From a virus, in the IMG/VR virus record IMGVR_UViG_3300035180_002513, positions 1-37,186 of that record: 37,186 nt of DNA. One strand, given 5' to 3'. Below the pieces are notes generated by a model. It had not been told where the DNA came from and searched no databases. It worked only from the letters and a program-made list of their open reading frames with translations. Shown here piece after piece: positions 30,696 to 37,186 of this stretch. Made by a program: the position numbers and the translations under genes. The stretch's first letter is position 1. Each line of letters starts with the position of its first letter.

Positions 30696-31325
30696 ATGGC
30701 AAACCTGAACGCACCCAGTGGCCTGACTCCGGTGATGTACCGGAACGGGAATTACTGGAACGGCCAAGCCCGTCTCTACGGCATCACAGCGACTGACACC
30801 AACGCCTTTTACGTCGGCGATCCGGTGAAGATCGACGCCACCAACTTCGCGGACACCGGCGGCTTGCCTTACGTCACGCGAGCCACTACCGGCGCAAGCT
30901 GTCGTGGCGTCGTCGTCGGCGTCATGCTGGCAGCTCCTGGGCAAGTCTACCAGGGCGGCCCCTACATCAACGCCAACGACCTGACCAAGACCTTCCGGCC
31001 TTCTGGCGCTCAGACTTCGAACTACTACGTCGCCGTCATTGACGACCCTGATGTGGTGTTCGAGATCCAGGAAGACACGACCGGCACTGTGGGCGCGGCA
31101 GCGCAGATCACGAAGAACGCCAACTTCAAGTTCAACGCGATCCCCACCGGCGTCTTCGTCTCGCAGGTGACGCTGGACTCGTCCTCCTATGCCGTGACCG
31201 CCACGCTGAATCTGAAAGTTCTGCAGGCGGTTCAACGGCCGGACAACGCCAACTACACCAGCTACCAGCGCCTGCTGGTGACCCTCAACAACCACGACTT
31301 CAGCGGCGGCATTGTCGGCTACTGA
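30696..31325 (+). CDS. Probable capsid decoration/stabilisation protein
   Basis: 209 residues, beta-rich with Gly/Thr/Asn, beginning MANLNAPSGLTPVMYRNGNYWNG, a start often seen in phage decoration or head proteins next to the major capsid gene. Contains NFADTGGLPYVTRATTGASCRGVVVGVML and repeated short strands. No catalytic motif. Position just before the capsid gene supports decoration; inference. Confidence 0.6.
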   Translation: MANLNAPSGLTPVMYRNGNYWNGQARLYGITATDTNAFYVGDPVKIDATNFADTGGLPYVTRATTGASCRGVVVGVMLAAPGQVYQGGPYINANDLTKTFRPSGAQTSNYYVAVIDDPDVVFEIQEDTTGTVGAAAQITKNANFKFNAIPTGVFVSQVTLDSSSYAVTATLNLKVLQAVQRPDNANYTSYQRLLVTLNNHDFSGGIVGY

Positions 31326-31352
31326 TTTCGAAACGACACAAGGAGCACTGAT

Positions 31353-32273
31353 ATGGCAGCTGGTGGCATCATCACCACGGGTTCACACCCCAAGGCACTC
31401 TGGCCAGGCGTCCACGCCTTCTGGGGCCAGGTCTTCAACGAACACCCGCCGGAGTACCCGGATCTGTTCGACATCGACGAGTCGGATCAGGCGTACGAAG
31501 AAGACGTGCAGATCACGGGCTTCGGTTTGGCGCAGGTCAAGCCAGAAGGTTCGCCGATCGCGTACGACTCAGAAGTGCAAGGCCCGGTCACTCGGTACGT
31601 GCACATCGCTTACGCGCTGGGCTACGTCGTCACGTACGAAGAACTGCGCGACAACTTGTACGAAGCGGTGTCCATGCGCCGGGCGAAGGCCAACGCCTTC
31701 TCCATGGTGCAGACGCTCGAGAACATCGCAGCCGGGTTCTACAACCGCGCCTTCAACACGTCCTACGCGTTGGCCGATGGGCAGCCGCTGATCTCGACGG
31801 CGCATCCCTTCACCACCGGCGGCTCTTTCAGCAACGCCCTGTCTCCGGCGGCGGACCTGAGCGAAGCGAGCTTGGAAGACGTGTGCATTCAGCTGATGGG
31901 CTTCACCACGGACCGCGGTCTGCTGGTGAACTTCATGCCCATGTCGCTGCACGTGCCGCGTCAGGAGTGGTACAACGCCAACCGCATCCTGAAATCGGTC
32001 CTTCAGAACGACACGACGAACAACGCCCTGAACGTGCTGAAAGCAACCAATGCCTTCCCCAAGGGCATCCGCATGAACCACTACTTCTCGGCGCCGCACG
32101 CCTGGTTCGTCCGCACCAACGCGATGAACGGCCTGCAGTTCTTCTGGCGCGACCAGCCGATGTTTGACCAAGACAACGACTTCGACACGAAGAACGCGAA
32201 GGCCGCGACCTACATGCGGTTCTCGTTGGGGTGCACTGACCCCCGCGCGATCATCGGCAGCAACGGGCCGTAA
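31353..32273 (+). CDS. Major capsid protein
   Basis: 306 residues preceded by AAGGAG 8 nt from the ATG. N-terminal arm (GIITTGSHPKALWPGVHAFWGQ), then a long helix AFSMVQTLENIAAGFYNRAFN and a beta-rich domain ending WFVRTNAMNGLQFFWRDQPMF. Length, composition and place after scaffold and decoration genes fit a HK97-fold major capsid protein that builds the icosahedral head. The fold assignment is by context rather than a diagnostic motif. Confidence 0.8.
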   Translation: MAAGGIITTGSHPKALWPGVHAFWGQVFNEHPPEYPDLFDIDESDQAYEEDVQITGFGLAQVKPEGSPIAYDSEVQGPVTRYVHIAYALGYVVTYEELRDNLYEAVSMRRAKANAFSMVQTLENIAAGFYNRAFNTSYALADGQPLISTAHPFTTGGSFSNALSPAADLSEASLEDVCIQLMGFTTDRGLLVNFMPMSLHVPRQEWYNANRILKSVLQNDTTNNALNVLKATNAFPKGIRMNHYFSAPHAWFVRTNAMNGLQFFWRDQPMFDQDNDFDTKNAKAATYMRFSLGCTDPRAIIGSNGP

Positions 32274-32276
32274 CCC

Positions 32277-32304
32277 GATCGCATTACATCGGGGGAACCC
32301 GATC
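32277..32304. repeat. 28-bp GATC-bounded dyad, copy F
   Basis: Arms GATCGCATTACA and GGGAACCCGATC with TCGG between, located just after the capsid gene stop and 58 nt before the next gene. The only copy in the late operon. Confidence 0.65.
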
Positions 32305-32314
32305 ACACCAACCC

Positions 32315-32350
32315 AGGGCGAGGCTAATTACCTCGCTTCCCAAGCGCCCT
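32315..32350 (+). promoter_or_regulatory. Hairpin between capsid gene and downstream structural gene
   Basis: GCGAGG, loop CTAATTA, CCTCGC (32318-32336) forms a stable stem; AGGGCG (32315-32320) and CGCCCT (32345-32350) offer an alternative pairing. No T run follows, so it is more likely an mRNA processing or stability element than a terminator. Confidence 0.5.
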
Positions 32351-32361
32351 AGGAGTTCGAC

Positions 32362-33528
32362 ATGCCCTCACGTCCCGCACGCTTCCCGCAAAGTGTTTCC
32401 ACTTTCCCCCAGAAGCACATCCTCAACACCTTCCCGACGGCGCCTGCGCCTTCGCAAATCACGATCAACGAGGACTTCATTCCCTACCGCGCGTCCGACT
32501 ACACGCTGACCACTGCCGTCGCTGGCACGGTGGCCTCCTTTGCTCAGGTCGGCGGCTCGGTCAAGATGGCCACCAGCGCCAGCGCAACGGACACCATGTT
32601 CCTGGCGCGCGGCGGCAACGGCTTTCAGGCCATGCTCCAGAATCAGTTGTGGTGCGATACGCGCCTGGCCTACCCGCGCACCGTCCAGAACGCGAACGAC
32701 ACCAACATCTATTGGGGTCTGTACGACACGGTCTCCCCGTTGACGGCCGCCAACGGCATCTACTTCATCAAGCCAGCGGGCGGCACTGCCGTTCACTTCG
32801 TGATCAAGAAAGCGGGCGTCACGACCACGTTCCAAAACATTGGCGACTTGGCTCTTCCGTCTGGCCTGTTCAACGACACGAACAGCGTGAATGCCACTGT
32901 CAGCGCCACTGTGGCAGGCAACGTCTTTACGGCCCTGTCGGTCGCCACTCCAGGCGCTGGGTACGAATGGCAGCCGCTCATCTTGTCCACGGCAACGTCG
33001 GGTCAAGCAGGCTTCAACATCGGTAATTGCATGCTGGGCAGCACGGCCAACTCCCAAGGCAACCCCTCGGTGCCGATTCAGTCAACGGGCCTGCCCTACG
33101 CTTCTTTGGCGGGCATCACGGCGACCAACCCGGCGGCGGCGTCCTTCACCAACGGCGGTCCGGTCCTGACTTATGTCGAAGTTGAACCACTGCTGAACTT
33201 CCAGTTCTGGTACAACGGCAAAGACACTTTGTACGTCGGTGTCAATGGCAGGGCAGTCATGTCGATCGTCGGCGGCCCAGCAGGAAACTTGGGCGTGGTC
33301 GGCGTCACGGCTGGCGCGACTGTCAACGTGACGACGCAGTCTTCGCCGTCGTTCTACTCGACCGTGCAGCTGGCTGCGGGCTTGGCCACTTTCCAGCCGC
33401 CCATCGGCAACCCGATCAACATGCTCCCGCTGGTCCCGTTGGGCTACGTGGCAGGGTTTGCCAACACCACGGTCAACGTCCGCTCGCTGTACCTCGACGA
33501 GTTCACGGTCGGCTGCGAAATCAACTAA
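32362..33528 (+). CDS. Structural protein, probably head fibre or decoration
   Basis: 388 residues with AGGAG 7 nt before ATG. Almost entirely beta, with many short Ser/Thr/Asn/Gly repeats (ATVSATVAGNVFTALSVATPGAGYEW, given as fragments; FQFWYNGKDTLYVGVNGRAVM). No enzyme motif. Its composition fits a virion surface or minor capsid protein; the position after the capsid gene supports head fibre or decoration. Confidence 0.6.
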   Translation: MPSRPARFPQSVSTFPQKHILNTFPTAPAPSQITINEDFIPYRASDYTLTTAVAGTVASFAQVGGSVKMATSASATDTMFLARGGNGFQAMLQNQLWCDTRLAYPRTVQNANDTNIYWGLYDTVSPLTAANGIYFIKPAGGTAVHFVIKKAGVTTTFQNIGDLALPSGLFNDTNSVNATVSATVAGNVFTALSVATPGAGYEWQPLILSTATSGQAGFNIGNCMLGSTANSQGNPSVPIQSTGLPYASLAGITATNPAAASFTNGGPVLTYVEVEPLLNFQFWYNGKDTLYVGVNGRAVMSIVGGPAGNLGVVGVTAGATVNVTTQSSPSFYSTVQLAAGLATFQPPIGNPINMLPLVPLGYVAGFANTTVNVRSLYLDEFTVGCEIN

Positions 33529-33537
33529 GGCGCGGCC

Positions 33538-33903
33538 ATGGGACTTCACACTCTCGTCACCCACGACGGCCCGAAGAACTGTGCCCTTCAGCTGACTGGC
33601 TATGCGCCTTTCAGTTGGGTGGAGATCCTCGACGCCGCAAAGCTGCAGCACCGCGTTGAGTACCTTGTTGTTGATGCCGCTTACTGGGCGGTGCAAGACA
33701 AGACCGAAGTGCTACTGGGGTGGGGTGGGATTGAAGCTCCGTGGCCTTTTCTTCCATTGGCAGGCAGAAGCCGCATCGACTTCTCGGAAGTGAAGGGTCT
33801 GCAAGCTCCTTCCAAAGAAGCCGGTGCGCACCTCTGTCTCGAGGCTTTCGGTGAAGGTCTTTTCACTGTTGTCCTTGATCTGTCGAAACACGTGAGGTCA
33901 TGA
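33538..33903 (+). CDS. Hypothetical structural-region protein
   Basis: 121 residues with AAGG before the ATG. Mixed alpha/beta, starting MGLHTLVTHDGPKNCALQLTGYAPFSW. The stop overlaps the next start (ATGA). No family recognised; virion or assembly role is inferred from context. Confidence 0.6.
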   Translation: MGLHTLVTHDGPKNCALQLTGYAPFSWVEILDAAKLQHRVEYLVVDAAYWAVQDKTEVLLGWGGIEAPWPFLPLAGRSRIDFSEVKGLQAPSKEAGAHLCLEAFGEGLFTVVLDLSKHVRS

Positions 33904-34544
33904 CCATGGGATCATCCCAAGCAATGTATTTGAAAGCCGGCGAGCAGCCGCGTTTCTTTGGCTGGGCCACCGGGGCCGTCAATGCGAGCAATGCGCCGAC
34001 GAGCTACATCAACCCTGCCAACAACATTTTCTCTCTCCCCATTTACAAGGAAGCAATTTACTCCGCTTTCCAGGCCGTCCTTCTCGGTGCCGCTGCCGTC
34101 ACGGGCACGCTGGTTATTCAGGGTTCGATGGACGACAACACCGGACGAGGGTTCATCTTCAGTGGCAACAACCAGGCGCCTGGCCTCAGCATCGGCACCA
34201 CAAACGCCAGCGCGACGATCACGGCGCCCGCCGGATCTTTGCTTGCTATTCACGTCGGAGCTTTGGTTGTTGGCCCCGGCATTCCGCTGGGCACTACGTT
34301 GAGTGCTCGGGCAGCTGACGGCAGCTCCGGTACGCTGAGCGTTGCGGCTACGGCCACCGCCCAAGTGCAGTCCAACTTCTACGCGCAGAACTGGAACGCA
34401 ACAGTTCTGTTGACGTTGAGCTTGACTGGCACTGCGCTTGCGGTCGACGGCGGGCTTGTCATTTCGCCCTGGCGTTACGTCCGAGCGGGCTTGACTGCTT
34501 CGACGGGCTCGCCGACCAGCCTCCAAGTAATCATGGGGGTGTGA
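33900..34544 (+). CDS. Ala/Gly/Thr-rich structural-type protein
   Basis: 214 residues starting at the ATGA overlap. Many beta strands rich in Thr/Ala/Gly (TTNASATITAPAGSLLAIHVG, GTTLSARAADGSSGTLSV), typical of phage decoration or fibre proteins. The stop shares one base with the next start (TGATG). Confidence 0.6.
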   Translation: MTMGSSQAMYLKAGEQPRFFGWATGAVNASNAPTSYINPANNIFSLPIYKEAIYSAFQAVLLGAAAVTGTLVIQGSMDDNTGRGFIFSGNNQAPGLSIGTTNASATITAPAGSLLAIHVGALVVGPGIPLGTTLSARAADGSSGTLSVAATATAQVQSNFYAQNWNATVLLTLSLTGTALAVDGGLVISPWRYVRAGLTASTGSPTSLQVIMGV

Positions 34545-34759
34545 TGAGCGACACCGCCACAACGCACGACGCGCCTCATTCCTTGGTGCATCCAATCCTG
34601 GCCTGGGGAGCCGTCACTGTGTCAAAGTTACTTGAGACCTTCGGCATCCATGCGTGGAGCGATGTTGCCGCCATGCTGGCTTCTGTCTACTCTCTCTTCC
34701 TGATCGCTGACTGGCTGTACAAGCGCTGGAAGCAGTACCGTATGGGAGAGCTTGAGTGA
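34544..34759 (+). CDS. Holin-like or membrane protein
   Basis: 71 residues from ATG at 34544 (TGATG with the preceding stop; an upstream GTG is less likely). A hydrophobic helix around residues 42-58 (AAMLASVYSLFLIADWLY), a less hydrophobic one near residues 16-30 (HPILAWGAVTVSKLL) and the basic end KRWKQYRMGELE resemble class II holins in podoviruses. No lysis enzyme lies in the window, so the call is tentative. Confidence 0.5.
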   Translation: MSDTATTHDAPHSLVHPILAWGAVTVSKLLETFGIHAWSDVAAMLASVYSLFLIADWLYKRWKQYRMGELE

Positions 34760-35481
34760 CCACCCCCACCTACCTCAACTCGGTCGGAAGACTGATTCAA
34801 GAAGCCTACACCGAGGCGGGGCTGGTGGCGGCTGGGCAACAGCTCAACTCTTTTCAGTACGCCAACGGGCTGAACCGTCTGACGACGCTGGTCAACTTCC
34901 AGCAAACGCGAGGGCTCAAGCTTTTTACGAATGCTGACGTTGTGCTGACCCTTACGGCAGGAAGTTACGCGTACACTCTTGGCCCGGCGGCAGTCGCTGG
35001 CGCAGGCATCGCAATGGTCAAGCCGTTGCGGGTTCTGTTGGCCTACTACTTGGACGCTTCTGGTAACGTCGTTCCGATGTTCCCTGTTTCGTGGCAAGAG
35101 TGGGTAAGCCTCCAAAAGGCAAACAACACGGGCACGCCGCTGAATTTTTTCGTTGACAAGCAGTCGTTGGCATTGAACGTCAACCTCTGGCCGGTACCTG
35201 ACGCCAACGCAGCGCTGGGCAGCGTTCACCTCGTGCTGCAGCAACAGATTGCGCAGGCCGTGTCGCTGACAGACACCATCTCTTTTCCGCCCGAGTGGTA
35301 CCTCGGCCTGATGTGGGGGCTGGCGTTTGAGATCGGCACCGGCCAGCCGCAAGAGATCATCGCCAAGTGCATGGCGCAGAAAAAGACTTACCTGGACGAG
35401 TTAGAGAATTGGGACGTGGAAGACGGTCCTGTCTACTTCATTGCCGACTCCCGACTGAGCAGCAACAACGGATTCGTCTGA
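34756..35481 (+). CDS. P22 gp4-like head-to-tail adaptor
   Basis: 241 residues with a GTG start overlapping the preceding stop (GTGA). An N-terminal helical bundle (SVGRLIQEAYTEAGLVAAGQQ, ANGLNRLTTLVNFQQTRGL), then a beta-rich segment and WEVEDG-like end fit tail accessory factors that bind the portal and close the head. It is longer than P22 gp4. The neighbouring gp10-like gene supports the assignment. Confidence 0.75.
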   Translation: MTTPTYLNSVGRLIQEAYTEAGLVAAGQQLNSFQYANGLNRLTTLVNFQQTRGLKLFTNADVVLTLTAGSYAYTLGPAAVAGAGIAMVKPLRVLLAYYLDASGNVVPMFPVSWQEWVSLQKANNTGTPLNFFVDKQSLALNVNLWPVPDANAALGSVHLVLQQQIAQAVSLTDTISFPPEWYLGLMWGLAFEIGTGQPQEIIAKCMAQKKTYLDELENWDVEDGPVYFIADSRLSSNNGFV

Positions 35482-35482
35482 G

Positions 35483-36988
35483 ATGCCTGCCCCCAAAGAA
35501 ATGCCTTGGCCTCCGGTCACCGAGCCCGTGCTGTACGACTACACCAAGGGTCCGTACATGTACAACTGTTACGCTGAGAAAGACTCCATCGGCGGCGTGT
35601 CTGCGGTCAAACGGCAAGGGTGGGCGCAGCGGTTTTCTACTTCCGGTGCGGCGAACTATCACGGCCAAGGGTTTTTCATTCGCAAAGATGGAACTCGTGT
35701 CACAATCACGGAGCAAGGCGCATTTGCAAATGAAGTGCCCGTAGTGGGGAGCTTCCCAGTCTCCGTCGTCGGTCAGATGTATTGGTTTGATGAGACCAAT
35801 GGGACTCCCAGTTTCACTTACGCGAGCAACGGAACTGCGGGATATACCTACTCTTCGGCTGGCGCTTGGGCGCAGATCACGGCAGCCAATTACGTCGCCA
35901 TAGGGACGACAGTGCCCGGCAGCGCTTACCTCGACGGCACGCTCTACGTGATGGATGCTCAGTGCCGTATCTACGGCAGTGCGATCAATGACTTGACGAC
36001 TTGGTCTGCCCTCAACCTGATTCAGGCGCAGGATTCTCCTGGAACAGGAGTGGCGCTTGCGAAGCATCTCTCGTTTGTTGTTGCTCTGAAAGATCGCGCG
36101 ATCGAGTTCTTTTACGACGCGGCCAACCCCACAGGGTCTCCGCTTCTCCCGGTCCCCAACTCCAAGCTGAACATCGGCTGTCGTTACCCACACAGCGTGA
36201 GGCGCTCAGGAAACGATCTTCTGTGGGTTGCCTGGTCTACCGAAGGTGGGCCGAGCGTGGTTCGCTTGCAGGGCATGAAGCTGCAATCTCTTTCCAATCC
36301 CTACATTGACAGGTGGTTGTTGGCGCAGGCAACGGTGGGGAATGGCGCGCTCCCAGACCTCGTGGGGTTTGTCTACTCCATGGCGGGGCACGTCTTCTAC
36401 CAGTTGACTTACGTCACGACCGCGGTCGGAGCATTCGGCAACATCCTTGTTCCAGCGACGGACTGGCGCACAGGACTCGTGTACCCAAGCCTCGTTGTCG
36501 ATGTCGAATCTGGCTCGTGGTCGTTCTTCCAGCAAGCTCCCTTTCTTCTCGCTTCTTGCCAGACACCAGGCGGGGTCGATCGCTTGCTGGATTTCACGTA
36601 CTCTGGGCAGTGGAGTCTTCTTCCTTACGGGCAGTGGGTGATCGACAGCAACCCTATCTACTCGATCCCTGCGACGGGCGTGGCAATCTCCGCAATTCTC
36701 CAGACCGCCCCGCTTGACTTCGGCTCGCAGTTGACAAAAGTGCTCCAGCGCCTTTACCTCAACATTGACAAGTCAGATCCGTCGTCTGCGGGGTCGATCC
36801 AGATTTCTTGGTCTGACGACAACTACAGGTCTTGGACTCCGTGGGTCACAGTGGACACTTCTCAGCCGAAGTCTTTTGTTGCCCAGCTAGGTTCATTCGT
36901 GAAAAGAGCTTTCCGTTTTCAGCACACTGCGCAAGCAACGCTGCGGTTCGACGCCCCCCAACTCGACCTCTTGGTCGGAACCATTTAA
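35483..36988 (+). CDS. P22 gp10-like tail knob / DNA stabilisation protein
   Basis: 501 residues, near the 472 of P22 gp10. Beta-propeller-like repeats of short strands with Trp/Gly/Asn loops (YWFDETNGTPSFTY, AYLDGTLYVMDAQC, LLWVAWSTEGGPSVVRL) and a beta-rich C-terminal domain. Gp10 proteins plug and stabilise packaged DNA at the tail. The gene directly follows the gp4-like gene, as in P22-like phages. Confidence 0.8.
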   Translation: MPAPKEMPWPPVTEPVLYDYTKGPYMYNCYAEKDSIGGVSAVKRQGWAQRFSTSGAANYHGQGFFIRKDGTRVTITEQGAFANEVPVVGSFPVSVVGQMYWFDETNGTPSFTYASNGTAGYTYSSAGAWAQITAANYVAIGTTVPGSAYLDGTLYVMDAQCRIYGSAINDLTTWSALNLIQAQDSPGTGVALAKHLSFVVALKDRAIEFFYDAANPTGSPLLPVPNSKLNIGCRYPHSVRRSGNDLLWVAWSTEGGPSVVRLQGMKLQSLSNPYIDRWLLAQATVGNGALPDLVGFVYSMAGHVFYQLTYVTTAVGAFGNILVPATDWRTGLVYPSLVVDVESGSWSFFQQAPFLLASCQTPGGVDRLLDFTYSGQWSLLPYGQWVIDSNPIYSIPATGVAISAILQTAPLDFGSQLTKVLQRLYLNIDKSDPSSAGSIQISWSDDNYRSWTPWVTVDTSQPKSFVAQLGSFVKRAFRFQHTAQATLRFDAPQLDLLVGTI

Positions 36989-36995
36989 GGTATTT

Positions 36996-37186
36996 ATGGC
37001 TACACCCACTCCCCCCGTTGTTGACAATCTTCCGCTGCCACAAGCCACTGCCCCGGACCGGCAAGCCGCCGCTGCAGAAAAGCTGGCCATTGCTGCCGAC
37101 CTGCAGGCGCGAGCTTTTGCTGCTACGACTGGTTTCAGCGGCAACGCACTTCGCGACGAGTTCAAGGATCTGCTTGTGGCTGCCAT
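36996..37186 (+). CDS. Partial hypothetical protein at the right edge
   Basis: AAGG lies 7 nt before the ATG at 36996; the frame stays open to the window end (63 codons). The start reads MATPTPPVVDNLPLPQ and continues as an Ala-rich helix (APDRQAAAEKLAIAADLQAR). Likely a tail or ejection protein gene that continues outside the window; no family can be called. Confidence 0.5.
   Translation, partial: MATPTPPVVDNLPLPQATAPDRQAAAAEKLAIAADLQARAFAATTGFSGNALRDEFKDLLVAA

Overview
The window is a segment of a tailed double-stranded DNA phage genome with no host-like genes. GC content is moderate to high, gaps between genes are very short, and ATGA, TGATG and GTGA start/stop overlaps are common. The visible promoters look like bacterial sigma70 sites, and codon use and GC suggest a proteobacterial host; that host call is inference. 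The virion genes (P22-size portal, gp4-like adaptor, gp10-like tail knob, tailspike, one very long ejection-type protein) indicate a podovirus-type particle. No integrase, repressor, tRNA, RNA polymerase or endolysin was recognised, so lifestyle cannot be decided.

Layout: (1) 1-7228, plus strand: end of a late operon with a giant internal/ejection protein (cut by the left edge), a PurD-like ATP-grasp enzyme, a small zinc-ribbon protein and a beta-helix tailspike. (2) 7222-23248, minus strand: a long early/middle block. Its promoter-proximal part (23248 down to about 16600) holds many small proteins, several zinc-ribbon or HTH proteins, a LuxR-type HTH protein and two unlisted tiny membrane proteins. 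Its distal part (17533 down to 7222) is the DNA module: Cas4-like Fe-S nuclease, MazG pyrophosphatase, RecA-fold ATPase, ParB-methyltransferase fusion, ExoX-like exonuclease, DUF1599/Nmad1 protein, uracil-DNA-glycosylase/family A polymerase fusion, and a DUF3987 helicase-like protein. (3) 22270-22666 and 23249-23920: non-coding divergence region with promoters in both directions, a large inverted repeat around an AT-rich core, iterated short repeats and a G/C-run palindrome; candidate replication origin and packaging site. (4) 23921-37186, plus strand: packaging and head/tail operon: small and large terminase, portal, a gene nested in the portal 3' end, GroES-like co-chaperonin, scaffold-like protein, capsid proteins, holin-like protein, gp4-like and gp10-like tail proteins, and a partial gene at the right edge.

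The least expected signal is a family of five 28-bp dyads. Each is bounded by GATC on both sides at exactly the same spacing, has the arm GATCNNATTACC, and lies between genes near operon starts. With the standalone LuxR-type regulator and the sigma70 promoters found here, this suggests a phage-wide operator or signalling sequence. Other notable points are the PurD-like enzyme in a late operon, unusual motif residues in the polymerase, a structured element ending in T11, and very small overlapping membrane-protein genes.
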